64,000 nt of DNA, taken from NCBI GenBank assembly GCA_018873225.1, contig JAEILZ010000004.1, positions 806,001 to 870,000 on the forward strand, given 5' to 3'. A program made the translations under genes and the position numbers. This stretch comes from [Phialemoniopsis] sp. UDSM-2020. Lineage: Eukaryota; Ascomycota; Sordariomycetes; Thyridiales; Thyridiaceae. This document shows, piece by piece, positions 10,735 through 21,935 of this stretch (the first letter of the stretch is position 1; every line of letters starts with the position of its first letter). The notes below the pieces were generated by a model. That model was not told the origin of the DNA. It searched no databases and saw only the letters and a list, made by a program, of their open reading frames with translations.

Positions 10735-11479
10735 GAGGCGGTCAGTGGTGGACTGGAGGCAGCTGCTGGTGTATCAAGTCTAATACTTCTACTCTTGCTA
10801 GAGGTGTTCGTCCTCGGCTTATCCCAAGAATTGCTAGAGTATTATTTCAGGGCGGTCAAACATCCATTTCATTATGGCGGCGGTGCTCTATTATGCTCAT
10901 GTCATTCAGCGTCTGGCATTAAAGTCAGCCCTGGTACAATCTTCTGTAGCTCATTAAGTTTCGAATTGCATTGCGGTTTCAGCATGATTTGTCTAATAGT
11001 TAGAGTCAGTAGTATTGCGAAATCCAGTTGAGCCTGTTTTTGTACTATGTTGAAGTTTAAAACTTGCGATGACCACGAGCGTTCTTGAACGACCCTAAAA
11101 ATTCGATGTTTGAAGACAGATCCTGCAATCATCTCACTTCCATCAGTTTGGGTAAGTGTGGAAACACGGCCTCAAGCCTGCATAGAAAGTAAGCAGAGCT
11201 TACGGAAATGATACCGAAAGTCTTCCCCAATAACGGAACCCCGCCAATGTGATGCTAGCGAGCTGGCATGGTGGTTGATACCAATCTCTTCGACTTACAG
11301 CCTGTGTCCCCGATCATTCCGAGGCCCAAAAGGGGTCGCATAACCTAATGCACTTTGCGCAAGGTACATGTATAAACCGGGACCTGCAGGTATCTGCAAT
11401 GAAGCTCGTCTGAGCTACTTGTCTCGAACGTCTATTTGCATTCCACAGCGACCAGCAGACGTCACTTGATATCAACACA
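10735..11479. other. Upstream region of aldehyde dehydrogenase
   Basis: These 745 bp hold the isomerase 3' end and the dehydrogenase promoter. A CGG-N8-CCG pair at 11203-11216 differs by one base in spacing from the two N9 elements. No gene is seen. Confidence 0.5.
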
Positions 11480-13341
11480 ATGAGTACAGATATTCAGACA
11501 AAGTTATTCATCAACAACCAAGTAAGTGCACTTGCGTGATAAACGGTCCAAGACAAGTCTGACCATGACGCATCGAAAAGTATGTGGATGCGAAGTCTGG
11601 GAAGACGCTAGAGATTCGCAATCCTGCGGACGGAACAACTGTTGCTTCCAACGTGCAGGTAGCTGGGCCGGAAGACGTCAACGCTGCGGTCGACGCGGCA
11701 ACAGCAGCTTTCAATGGACCATGGCGGTCTCTCACGGGTGCTCAGCGGGGTGAACTTTTATACAAGTTCGCGGATCTGCTTGCCGAGGAACTTGATTCTG
11801 TCTTAAGGCTGGAGACGATTTCGATGGGAATGCCTATCTCCGTGGCGCGAGCTTTTGGGGGGGCCGCTGTGGCGTACTTTCGATGTGAGGTTTCGCGTCT
11901 TGTCTCTCCGCGCCCCAAGGATCCAGGGCTCATCAATGTTTTATGTCATAGTCTACGCGGGGTATGCCGACAAGCTAGAAGGAGACGTGTTCCCTCTCGA
12001 TGATGGTTTCTGCAAGATGGTACAATACGAGCCTCTTGGGGTCGTCGCATCCATCGCTTCGTGGAACGCAACACCACTGTATGAGCTAGTCCATATGAAC
12101 AAGCATCCATGATTGACTTTATGAGCAGGTATTTCGGCTGGAAGATCGCCCCCGCACTTGCAACAGGAAACACAGTCAGTACAACTATATCCTTCTTCCC
12201 TGATGGGTGCATGCTGTGTTGACGGTTGTTTGGAACTCAAGGTGATTTTCAAAGCATCCGAGAAGTCTCCGTTGGGATCCTTGGCGCTGGGAGAGCTCTT
12301 TGTCAAGGCCGGTTTTCCTCCCGGCGTGGTCAATTTTGTGACCGGCGGCGGTGAGACTGGTCAGCTTCTAGCGAGCAATCAGAAGATACGAAAGATCAGT
12401 TTCACGGGATCGGCGGCCGTCGGTCGCAAGGTTCAAGAAGCAGCTACGAAAAGCAATCTGAAGAGGGTCACTCTGGAGCTTGGAGGCAAGAGCCCGGCCA
12501 TTGTGTTCGACGATGCGTACTTCGATGCCGCGGTGTCGACGTAAGTTGTCCGCCATGTGTTGCGAGCCACCTGTTGCTGATGTGGGCCAGGATCACCGAA
12601 GGATTTCTCTTGAACTCGGGACAGGTTTGCGCAGGTATGTTCACCTTTCGTCTTTACGCCAATAAAATCTGACAAGCCGTTCTTGTAGCTGCTAGCCGCG
12701 TGTATGTCCAGGAGGCTATCGCCTCGAGGTTCGTTGCTGGTCTCAAAGCCAACTATGCAGGGGCTGCGGCTGCGCTCGGCGCCTCTCCACTCGACCCACG
12801 GACGACACTTGGGCCAGTCGCCGACGAAGCCCAGTTTAAGCGGGTGCTGACTTATATCGAAGACGGGGCAAAATCCGCTAAGCTGATCACTGGTGGCAAG
12901 CGAAAGGGTGAGCAAGGCTTCTTCGTGGAGCCCACCATCTTCCTTGATCCGGCTTCAGACTCGAAGGTGTACCAGGAAGAGATATTTGGGCCAGTCCTCG
13001 TCCTCAAGACCTTCAAAACGGAGGACGAAGTCGTTGCTCTGGCCAATGATACAGAATATGGTCTATCAGGTAAAATTTGAAATGTACCCCTGTCACATTT
13101 GTTGATTTGCTCATCGCATCCTGTAGCTTGTGTGTATACCAAAGACGTATCTCGTGCGCTTCGAGTAGCCTCAAGGCTAGAGTCTGGAACGGTGGCTATC
13201 AATTCTGCGTTTCTGCCGAACCCATCGACGGCTTTCGGAGGCTTCAAGCAAAGCGGGAATGGCGGCCGCGAATCCGGGAAATATGCTCTGCGTGAGTACC
13301 TCGAGACCAAGACGATTCATATCAAGTCAGTATTGTCCTGA
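11480..13341 (+). CDS. NAD(P)-dependent aldehyde dehydrogenase, probable phenylacetaldehyde dehydrogenase
   Basis: Eight exons: 11480-11521, 11581-11884, 11952-12078, 12129-12174, 12242-12540, 12591-12634, 12689-13069 and 13127-13341, giving 485 aa. All splice sites are GT-AG and each junction restores the family sequence. Visible features are SWNATPL with the catalytic Asn154, the cofactor loop FTGSAAVG, LELGGKSP with general base Glu252, and the nucleophile Cys286 in NSGQVCA. The enzyme family oxidises aldehydes to carboxylates with NAD(P)+ in the cytosol. Placed directly after the epoxide-isomerase-like gene on the same strand, it most likely turns phenylacetaldehyde into phenylacetate. 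Substrate specificity cannot be read from the sequence. Seven introns in 1.9 kb contrast sharply with its intronless neighbour. Confidence 0.9.
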
Positions 13342-14821
13342 TTCACTTTATTTCATCTCGTGGCTCCATCTGACAGGATAGCGGTAGGCTTTGACCTCAT
13401 TTGGTGGAGATAGTCTTGATGGGTGCACATGCTGTGTTGCTTTCTGTCTCTCTTTTGGTATGCGCCGAGTCTACGAGAAGTAGCCACAAATGTTATAAAT
13501 CAATGTCTGCCACTATCACATATTGATCGACGCTACATGAATCTCCCATCTGTTTACCTGGGCTCATGGATCATGCCACAGGATTCCACACTCCAATGCA
13601 TCAAAAAGGGTAACGGAAAAATTTGATCAAATCAATATATGAAGAGAGCCGCCTGGCGCATACAAATGGTAGTCTGGGAGTCGACCCACACTAGGTCGCG
13701 AGGAAAGACTTCTCCGTTTTTCATGGCAGTAGTAGCTTTCGAAAGACTGTTTCTCTCGTTCTTGGCAGAAGAGACCCGACACGCGACCCAGACATCACGG
13801 GTTCAAGAATTCTCCTGCACCCGTGGTGGTTAAAAGGCAGTAGTCTGTGGAGACAGATCGATAAGATATCGGGTAGAAGGGTTTCACCCGTGGTGGATCT
13901 GAGAAAGAAGATTCGTACCCTGGAGGAAAAGCACCGGGCGAGCCAACATGATGGCTTGTCTCGCATATGCACAATTTTACGTGATCCTGTGGGGGGCCCG
14001 TCGGTGGTTCCGTCTCCATCTCAGCTCAAGATCTCAAGATCTCTCTCTTCATGAGCAGATGGCATGCAAATGGTCGAATTATCACTGCATACATAAAGAC
14101 GCACTTCGCAGGGATAGGAATTGTCAGTCGTCTTTTTTCGGTCTGACGACCAAGCTTTGAGACAAGAGAAGCCAAGCAGAAAAAGCACGAGAGGCGTCGT
14201 CGCCCAGACCTGTGGCGGCTAACGTCAAATGCTTGACCGGGTGTCCTGCGCGCATAGTGTCCAAGAAGCGAGAGATCTAGTGGGTCAAAAGGAAGAAAGA
14301 AGCAAACGAGCGTGTGCCAAGTGGAACACTCTCGAGATTTGCCTCGGGATCAGAGGGTACTTTTTTCTTTACAGCGTACGTATGTTCGCAATGCCAAGAC
14401 ACCGAGTTCGGATCAGATAAGATTGAAACACCACCATCTCGCCATGCGCGGCATCCAACGGCCGGCAAGGGACCCATCCAGACTCCGCACTGGCGGCTTG
14501 GCGATATCTTTCGCGCCAATTCTTCGTCTTCGATGCTGGCATCTGGTCCACCTGCCTCGTGGACGGTGGCACCATCAGGTCCTTTATGCTCATGGCCTGA
14601 TGGGTAAAGACAGGGCCAGGGCCGTCTAATGTCACCACTTTGAGGAACGTTCCCCGAAGCCCGGCCAGGATGTGTAGATCTTCCATCTTCAGTGGGGGTG
14701 CTCAAAATGCATGTACAAAAGAGGGCTGTCAGCCCAGTCCATCAGCTTGCGCAAAATGAGAGATAACTGTTTCCCAAAGCTTCAAACTGTACTCAATTGT
14801 CATATCGGACGTTCGAAGAAA
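13342..14821. other. Intergenic region upstream of an MFS gene
   Basis: This 1.5-kb stretch shows no ORF with family support on either strand. The 12-base word CACCCGTGGTGG occurs twice, near 13818 and 13887, and the first copy forms a short inverted repeat with CACGGGT at about 13796. Function is unknown; it contains the promoter of the following gene. Confidence 0.45.
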
Positions 14822-17007
14822 ATGGCCGCCCTAAAGAGCCATCAAGACGCCGAAGAGCGCCCTCCATCCGATCACGAGGGCAAGCAAGAACCTCGAGTCG
14901 ATGAGGACTCAGTATCGGAGAAGAAGGGGAGATCTTGGGGCGTCTTTCAGTCAGATCTAATCAGGAAAGCGCCCAAGAAATGGATCATCGTCGCCTTCTG
15001 TGGGTATGTGCACATCACGACCTATGATGGCCAGCCGCACCGACTGACTGTGTGACAGCTTGTACCTCATGACCTTTGTGTTTGCTTTCGAGAGTCATAC
15101 AACCACGACGTATGCCGCCTATGCGACGAGCAACTTCAAAGGACACTCGCTTCTCAGCGCATCTCGCGTGGTCAATGCCATCACCATGCTGTTGACATAT
15201 CCGATCGTTGCCAAGCTGTCTGATGTAAGTCTCTGGATAAACCACAGAGACAAGAGGGTGACGAACTCACACTGATGGTCATAGCTATTTGGTCGTGTAC
15301 AACTCTTCACGTTTGCGATCATGCTCTCCATCATATCTCTCATCCTGTACGCCGCGTGCCAGAATATCGAGACATACTTTGTAAGACAGACTTCTGGCAA
15401 CCTTGACACTGCCGATTACTTACGCACTACTCTTTTTGCAGGTCGCCGGCTTCTTCAGTTCCATCGGCAGTGTTGGCTTCGGCATCACCCAGCAGATCTT
15501 CATCTCGGACGTCACCACCCTGCGCAACCGCGGCATCTGGCTCTCTCTGCCGGACACCATCGCCGGCATCCCGACCCTCTATCTCGGCACCTACGTCGCC
15601 GATGCCTTCCTTGACGGGCCCGGCTGGCGCTGGGGCTACGGCATGTGGTCCATCGTCGAGCCCGCCGCCGCCATCCCCTTGCTCGTGACCCTGTTCATCC
15701 GCGAGCGCAAGGCCAAGATGGCCCGCCTGCAGTCCGACGCCGTCGTCGCGCCGCGCGTGCTCAGCGAGATTCACCACGGCGACTCCATCCTGACAAAGGT
15801 GTACAAGCTGTTCTGGATCGAGCTCGACCTGCCCGGTGCGATCCTGCTCATCGCGGGCCTGGCGCTGATCCTGGTGCCCGTGTCGCTGACGGGCTCCGGC
15901 AACAGCACGGCCTGGGGCAACGCGTCGTTCATCGCCATGGTCGTCGTCGGCTTCGTCTTGTTCGTGTGTTTCCTGGTTTGGGACGCGCGGTTCGCGCGCA
16001 AGCCGTTCATCCCGTTTAAGTTGGTCAAGCACAGGACCATCGTCGGTGCGTGCATCCTCTGCGTGCTCGACTTTATGCACTACTCGCTCTTCACTGTTTT
16101 CCTACCTAGCTACCTCCAAGTCGCGGGCCACTTCTCGCCCGGCCATGCCACCAGAATTGAGTAAGTTGAAGCAACCCCAGTCGCCTCTAATCATAGGGCC
16201 ACCGGCACAAGAAACACATGACTGACATGATTAAACAGTAACTCTCTTCGCGTGGCTTTTCAAATTGCCTCCCTCGTCGCCGCCCTGCTCATGCGTTGGA
16301 CCAACCGCGCCAAGATGTGGGTTCTCGTCGGTGTGCCCCTGTGCGTTCTCGGCCAGGGTCTCGAGATCTATCTTGTCAACATCGGCGGCACGCACCCGGC
16401 CAACGAGGCGTCCTTCATCACGGCCAAGTCGCTCGTCGGTATCGGCCGCGGGTTCTACCAGACCGCGGCGCAGGTGTGCGTGCAGGCTGTCGTGCAGCGT
16501 GACGAGGTCGCTGTGGCCACGGGCGTCTTCTTCGCCAGCATGAACTTGGGTGGTGCGATCGGTACTAGGTATGTGATAAAGTCCCGTCGGACTGTTCGAT
16601 TTGGCCGGTGGCACAAGAGGACTAACATTTCATAACGCAGCATTTCGGGGGCCATCTGGCGCGCCAACCTACTGCCCAAGCTCCAGGCTTACCTACCCGC
16701 CGCGTCCAAGGCCAAGGCAGCCCAGATATTTGCCTCCATCGTCGTGGCGCAAAAGTACGCTGTGGGATCGGCTGAGCGCACAGCTATCGACCAGGCGTAC
16801 CGGGAGACGCAGAAGCTGCTGGCCATCGGGGCGACATGCGTGCTGGTGCCGATGCTGGTGGCCATGTGGTTCGTCAAGAATGTGGATCTGAGCAAGAACC
16901 CCAAGGGTATGAGCAGCGATGACGAGACTGAGGATGGGAGCAAAGTTGAGGATGCGAAGGAAAAGGGGGCCGAGAAGGACAAGGCGCAGCTCAGAGCCAA
17001 TCAGTAA
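14822..17007 (+). CDS. MFS transporter, siderophore-iron transporter (SIT/ARN) type
   Basis: Exons are 14822-15003, 15059-15224, 15285-15380, 15442-16160, 16239-16568 and 16641-17007, giving 619 aa. A charged cytoplasmic N-terminus precedes about 14 hydrophobic helices, and the C-terminal tail is strongly charged ([17 protein letters not shown]). The segment [20 protein letters not shown] after the first helix matches the pattern typical of fungal siderophore-iron transporters, as does the 14-helix layout. These plasma-membrane or vesicle proteins carry ferric siderophores by proton symport. The gene follows the aldehyde dehydrogenase on the same strand. Cluster enzymes need heme or non-heme iron, so iron supply is possible. 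A diverged member that exports or imports aromatic compounds is equally possible. The ATG at 14822 was preferred over longer in-frame options without family support. Confidence 0.78.
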
Positions 17008-17385
17008 CTCAGGGCATCTTGCCATGGGTCGAGCAATCGGAGCACCTCCTATTCAGGAGCCGGTTTGTGCCATGGTCCATCCGAGATGAGATAGTCATTG
17101 AGTCAAGAGCTGCTGCGAAGCACAAAAGAAACTCAACTAATTCACTAGTGCACACCCGGTCCGGTCCCAAGTCACATCCGGTGGTATCAACGTCAGTTTG
17201 ATAGATCGGCAATGCAGGCACGGATCACGCTTTGTGATGATTGTCAATTAATTGATCCCTTCTTATCTCGTCTTCCATCATCTCCTGGACAGCGATCCTG
17301 CGCGTACAACACCTCGAGCTCACACCTAACTGCAATATACCCCTTGCACCCTCCACCGGCACTCCCTGCACGCCTGACTGCACCC
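17008..17385. other. Convergent intergenic region
   Basis: These 378 bp between two converging transporter genes show nothing beyond likely 3' UTRs. Confidence 0.55.
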
Positions 17386-18975
17386 TCAATAAGTGTATCG
17401 GAACTCCGGCTTCTCTCGGTCGGTTTTATCGGAGAACTCATTGGCGACCGCGATTTCGCTAGTTAGCATGGCCGTCGTGGCGTTGTCCCGTCTCTTGTTC
17501 TCCCAGTAGCAGAGAACTCCGTACAGAGAGATAGATATGCTAGCCACCACGAAACAAGCCAAGAGACCGATGTATCCATGACTGTAGTTCGGGGCATCGG
17601 AAGATCTAAACATTTGCGGGCCAATGATGTTGCCGACGCAATACGCGAGAAAGTAGATGGCGTTCATCGTCACCTTCTTGGTGTGTCCTGAAACGTTCGC
17701 CATTGGTACTGATGTTGACATGACCCAGGGGCCCCAGTAGGTGTAGAATACGAAGTATGCTGCTAGGAGCCCGTTCTTGTTTGACTGGGGTAGCTTCCAC
17801 ATGAGGATCGCGCAAGCCATCGGGACGAGGTTTGCGATCGCGATGATGGTGCAACGCTTGTTCTTTAGCCGGGCACAGGGGGCGGCGAGAATGATTTGCC
17901 ACAGAGTGGCGACAACACCAGTAGGCATGCCCAGCAGAGTAGTGATGCTTGATGTATAGCCGAGGCCCGAAACGATAAGTGCCGCGAAGGTTACTAATCC
18001 GCCATTGGGGATGTTCTGGGCACAAGCGAACACAGCCAGTAGCCAGGTCTTGGGGTCGACGAGACACTCCTTGAGTTGATACCATTTGATCCTCTTCTCC
18101 TCGATGCCGGTGTTGTTCACTTGCACACGCCGGACGCAGATGTACCTCTGCCGTTTCGATAACCACCATGCGGAGACTGGTGAGTCGGGGAGGAACGTCA
18201 GGAGCAGGAGGGCCCAGAGTATGGAGAAAGCGCCAAGCACGATGAAGAGGAGTCGCCATTGCGCGAGGCTTGTGTGGGTCTTCGAGATGCCATACGAGAC
18301 TATGCCTGAGAATAAGGACGAGAACTGACGGTGAGTTGCAATTAGTTTGACTGGGTTTAGGTTCGCATTGGGTGAGTGTACACTTACTTGGTTGAACCAG
18401 ATTGCCACACGGATTGGCTGCTCTTGATTCGTATACCACATGACTGTCAAAATGCTTGCGATCGGAAATGCCCCTGCCTCGGTACAGCCCATGATGAATC
18501 GTACAGCCGCGAGACCTGCAAAGTTGTGTGTCGCGGCCGTGCAGAAAAGCATCACCGCCCAGCAGAAAGTCAACCCGGCTAGCAGCTTTCCAACTGGAAG
18601 ACGCTGGATTAGAATAGCCGTCGGCCACTCGAAAACCAAATATCCAAAATAAAAGATACTGCCGGACCAGGAATATTCGTTGCCGATGAGGTTCAAGTCA
18701 GTCTTCATGCCCAGAATCGCGGCGTTGGAGATGATGACTTTGTCGACCGCGCTCAAAATCACGGTGCCGGCGATAAGTGGCAGAACAATCAAGTCAATCT
18801 TCCACAGAACTTTGCGAGCCTCGCTCGGTGAGATAGGGGTATCCTTGACCGAGGCGTCGAGGGTCGACAGAAACTTGGCGGCGATATCATCCTCATGCAG
18901 CACAACCGTCTCACCAGGTTGAGCAGAGGTAGTCGGTTGGAGTTCTTTAGACTGCGGCATCTTCGAGATATCCAT
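17386..18975 (-). CDS. MFS transporter, Dal5/allantoate-permease-like (anion:cation symporter family)
   Basis: Two exons on the minus strand, 18975-18388 and 18324-17386, give 508 aa. The intervening 63-nt intron happens to be open in frame, so an unspliced reading would add 21 foreign residues between WFNQ and FSSLFSG; its GT/AG ends and the family pattern show that it is an intron. About 12 membrane helices are visible, with family blocks such as KVIISNAAILGMKTDL, GNEYSWSGSIFYFGYL and MGCTEAGAFPI. This family imports organic anions such as allantoate, ureidosuccinate and nicotinate across the plasma membrane. At the right edge of the aromatic cluster, it is a reasonable candidate for uptake of an aromatic acid such as phenylacetate, but that is inference. 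Confidence 0.86.
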   Translation of the reverse strand: MDISKMPQSKELQPTTSAQPGETVVLHEDDIAAKFLSTLDASVKDTPISPSEARKVLWKIDLIVLPLIAGTVILSAVDKVIISNAAILGMKTDLNLIGNEYSWSGSIFYFGYLVFEWPTAILIQRLPVGKLLAGLTFCWAVMLFCTAATHNFAGLAAVRFIMGCTEAGAFPIASILTVMWYTNQEQPIRVAIWFNQVSVHSPNANLNPVKLIATHRQFSSLFSGIVSYGISKTHTSLAQWRLLFIVLGAFSILWALLLLTFLPDSPVSAWWLSKRQRYICVRRVQVNNTGIEEKRIKWYQLKECLVDPKTWLLAVFACAQNIPNGGLVTFAALIVSGLGYTSSITTLLGMPTGVVATLWQIILAAPCARLKNKRCTIIAIANLVPMACAILMWKLPQSNKNGLLAAYFVFYTYWGPWVMSTSVPMANVSGHTKKVTMNAIYFLAYCVGNIIGPQMFRSSDAPNYSHGYIGLLACFVVASISISLYGVLCYWENKRRDNATTAMLTSEIAVANEFSDKTDREKPEFRYTY

Positions 18976-21044
18976 GGTGAGAAGCTAAATCAGTTGCAAG
19001 ACTCTGTCAAGTTACTATCCAAGCAATTCCATCATCAAAACATTCCCCCCTCTCGTGCTTTATACGCATTCTGTCTACCCTGCCTTGAAGATAAGCTTTT
19101 GCCCAACTTGGGTAAAAATGCGGGGGATTGGTTGCAGCAAAGATAGGCACACCAAGTTGGAAATGATTACGGTTTGTGGAGAGGAAGGTCAGGCCTTACA
19201 GGTCTAGCTGGACTAAAGGATGTGAGACGGCCGGCTCGACCGGATCATAGTGTGCTTGATCCGGTCAGCACCGGGCCGGCAACCCTGGCGGAAGCGATGA
19301 CGCGGGGTACCTCAGGTATACAGGAAGGGGCCTGAAGGGAACTGGAGCGAACCATTTTCAATCGATAAGTCAAGTTTAATCTTTAGTTCAACATCTTTCT
19401 CCAGAACTCCGACCGGCAGGCGACCGGAAACTTGTTGTCACCGGCTTTGCAGGTACATGGATATTTGGTCACACCCTACGTCGCAATGGAACTGCTAAGA
19501 ATCTCTACAAGATTCTTGTGTAAACCACAATGCCTTCCTGTATGTATCTGACCACTCGCGGGGACACTACCAGTCGAGAGCGGTCGGCTAGTTCACTTCC
19601 AAAGGGCAAGAAGGCCTCTCAGCAGCGACCCTTTGCTGGAGAACGGACCGTATGGCCCCTGTCCTAAGCCGAGAGGATGTTCATGATCGGTCATGGAGAG
19701 GTAAAAGCTCGCCGGTGATTTGAAGTACGTCGGTAGGCATGGAGAGTCGCAGCATCGCAGTGATTTCGACTTGAACGTATGGGCGCCTGCCGACTGCAAG
19801 ACTGTTGTGACCATGCCCGGTGGAAGTAGGAAGGGTGACATTTCTGTTGACAAGTTCTCTGTTCCAAGTTAGTCTCTGTGTGAAGTTTATGCAGGTATGG
19901 GGTTCAGCATGGGCTCGGCCGGAAAAGAGCAGTGCACTTGACCTGGGAGCCTGAGTTCCCTCGCACATCGTAACGGAAGCTAGTACTACCATTGCCCAGC
20001 GGTGAAATTGCCATTGCAACCCTTTAGTGGCAGATGGTATGTCTTAGAGGAGATCGAGGCGGCGTTCGCATCAAGCGGATGGTGATTTGTGTCATTGACA
20101 ACGAGATGTGGCTCAACTCAGCAAATTCCTTGACCACCACAGTGGGCCAACAAAGGACAGCACCGACCCAATTTCTCGGGTTGAACACGCTTGTCCTTCG
20201 TTCCGTCCCAGGATCAATAGACGCGGTGATTCATTTTACGACGTCCTGAGAGTCAATGCATGATTTCACGAAGCTGGAAGTGCCACAAGTAACCCATCCG
20301 ACTTACACCGTACTGTCGGCATTCGGCACAGCAAAACTGGCGTGTTAGTGATCCCTGAACATGTCAACTGCAAGTCTGGAACGGCCAGAAATAGAAAAAC
20401 CTCGCAACATGGGACGGATTACATTCAAAGGCGTGTCACTGGCTCAATCAGTCGAATGTGCACGCGAGCGATTGGGCTTTTGGGTATGGCGAGCCGGTTG
20501 GGACCCCGGTAGCGATCCATGATCTGAGACGCTAGATCTGGGGATTTTGGTGGTGGATGGCTATTTTCAGAACTTCAAGTTTCAGCAACCCCTGCCCGCC
20601 GGGTGAAACGCGTGCTATTCTCGGCACCACTTGACACTTTCAAAACCACGATGGCTTCGAGTAGTGGGTGTCAAGCCTAGACGGTCGCATTCTTGGTAAA
20701 CTTGGTGGTCGGCTTGCCCTGTCGTAGGTGTTCGCCAGTGTACTGATGAGACACTAGCAACCACCCAAGCGATGGTTGTAGGCACAGGACGATGCCGCAC
20801 AGCCGGCCACCATATTTGTGTGAGTTCAATCACCAGGCTGGTTGGCGTCTGTCTGAGTACTTAAGTGGTGTAGATCCCCGACTTCATTTGCTTGTCTCAA
20901 CCAAACTCATCAACAACTACACTCTTGAGAACTAAAGTACCTGACTTCAAACCCCAGCTCTCCTGAGATCAAACTCTCACATCTTGGATCTTCCCCTTCC
21001 ATCCTTCCTCTCCATTTCCTACAACACACATCAACCACAAAACA
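18976..21044. other. 2.1-kb intergenic region
   Basis: This region lies between two divergent genes. It contains a perfect inverted repeat at 19238-19266 (listed separately) and several other CCGG-rich words nearby. No ORF in it has family support, and no RNA gene is recognised. Confidence 0.5.
19238..19266. repeat. Perfect 10-bp inverted repeat with 9-bp spacer
   Basis: GACCGGATCA is followed, after nine bases, by its exact reverse complement TGATCCGGTC. It lies 263 bp upstream of the Dal5-like gene and is flanked by GGCCGGC-type words. It could be an operator for a dimeric regulator or a structured-DNA site; function is not known. Confidence 0.6.
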
Positions 21045-21935
21045 ATGGCTCGCTCAAGACAAACACAAACCAGGCGCCTAAGCCGCCGCCGCCACGTCAA
21101 CCCAGGCACCATCGGCCTGACAGCCCTGCTCCTCCCCTCAGTCGCCCTAGCCGACGACGACGCCACCTCCTCGACCGCACAGCTTACCACACCATTTACC
21201 GAGCAAGCCACTGGGCTACAGATGGAGCGCTTCTTCGGCGCCCGCACAAACTTTGGTTGCGCCATCGCCCTGCCGCAGCAGCAGCAGACAGCCGCGACGG
21301 GCAGCTTTATCGGGCAGATGACCTTTCCACTTGTCAACGGCATCGGCTGGGGCGCCATGGGCCTGACGGGCGATATGGAGGGTAACTTCATCCTCGCCGT
21401 GTGGCCTGATGGTGCCGGCGGCGTCATGGCCTCGTTCCGCCAGGCTGTTGACGAGGATAACCCGGCCGAGGTGAAGGGCAACTTTGCCGTGCGACCCATC
21501 GCTGAGGGTGTCTCGGTCAACAATACTTTCCTTACGTACACTTTCCTGTGCGAGAACTGCCTCGACGCCACTCTGGGTCTTGGTCCGGAGGCCACAGGGG
21601 GTAACCGAGCTATGGGCTGGGCGCTGTCAGAGCGCGCTCCTAGGGGCAACGCCGCTGACCCCGGCGCCCAGCTCGGCTTCCACGAGCGCGGCTTTGGGCC
21701 CTTCACTGCCAGGCTAGGCAACGCTGCAGTTGCCGGCTTCGATGCGGTTGCCGCTACTGCTGGAGCACCCGTCAGCGCTTCTCGGAGAGCTGTGGCCACT
21801 GTAGCTAACATCTTTGACGGTGAAGGGGATGATGACAGTGGAGATGAGGGCAGTGGTGGCAACACCGGGACTGGAGGCAACACTGGCGGCCGGGGTGGCA
21901 ATGATAGCGACGATGACAGCGATGACGATGATTAG
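21045..21935 (+). CDS. Secreted stand-alone CDH-type cytochrome domain protein
   Basis: An intronless ORF of 296 aa. The N-terminus is Arg-rich (RRLSRRRH) followed by a hydrophobic stretch ending in VALA, consistent with a signal peptide with a long n-region. Residues about 48-220 resemble the heme-b cytochrome (DOMON-like) domain of cellobiose dehydrogenase: see FGARTNFGCAIALP, FPLVNGIGWGAMGL and FLTYTFLCENC. A Met in GWGAMG and a His in GFHERGFG are plausible axial ligands. There is no flavin dehydrogenase domain and no carbohydrate-binding module. The C-terminus is a low-complexity Gly/Ser/Asp tail ending in DSDDDSDDDD. Such single cytochromes may pass electrons to extracellular enzymes such as lytic polysaccharide monooxygenases; that role is inferred. 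Confidence 0.75.
   Translation: MARSRQTQTRRLSRRRHVNPGTIGLTALLLPSVALADDDATSSTAQLTTPFTEQATGLQMERFFGARTNFGCAIALPQQQQTAATGSFIGQMTFPLVNGIGWGAMGLTGDMEGNFILAVWPDGAGGVMASFRQAVDEDNPAEVKGNFAVRPIAEGVSVNNTFLTYTFLCENCLDATLGLGPEATGGNRAMGWALSERAPRGNAADPGAQLGFHERGFGPFTARLGNAAVAGFDAVAATAGAPVSASRRAVATVANIFDGEGDDDSGDEGSGGNTGTGGNTGGRGGNDSDDDSDDDD

Noticed and set aside
13790..13830. GGTTCAA word resembling a tRNA T-loop
   Set aside because: The flanking bases do not pair as a T arm and no acceptor stem is present; it is part of a small CACGGGT/ACCCGTG inverted repeat instead.
15427..16080. 217-codon minus-strand open frame
   Set aside because: Antisense to the main exon of the SIT-type transporter and without any domain pattern.
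18325..18387. 21 extra in-frame residues in the Dal5-like transporter
   Set aside because: They have perfect GT/AG borders and interrupt a conserved helix, so they are an intron.
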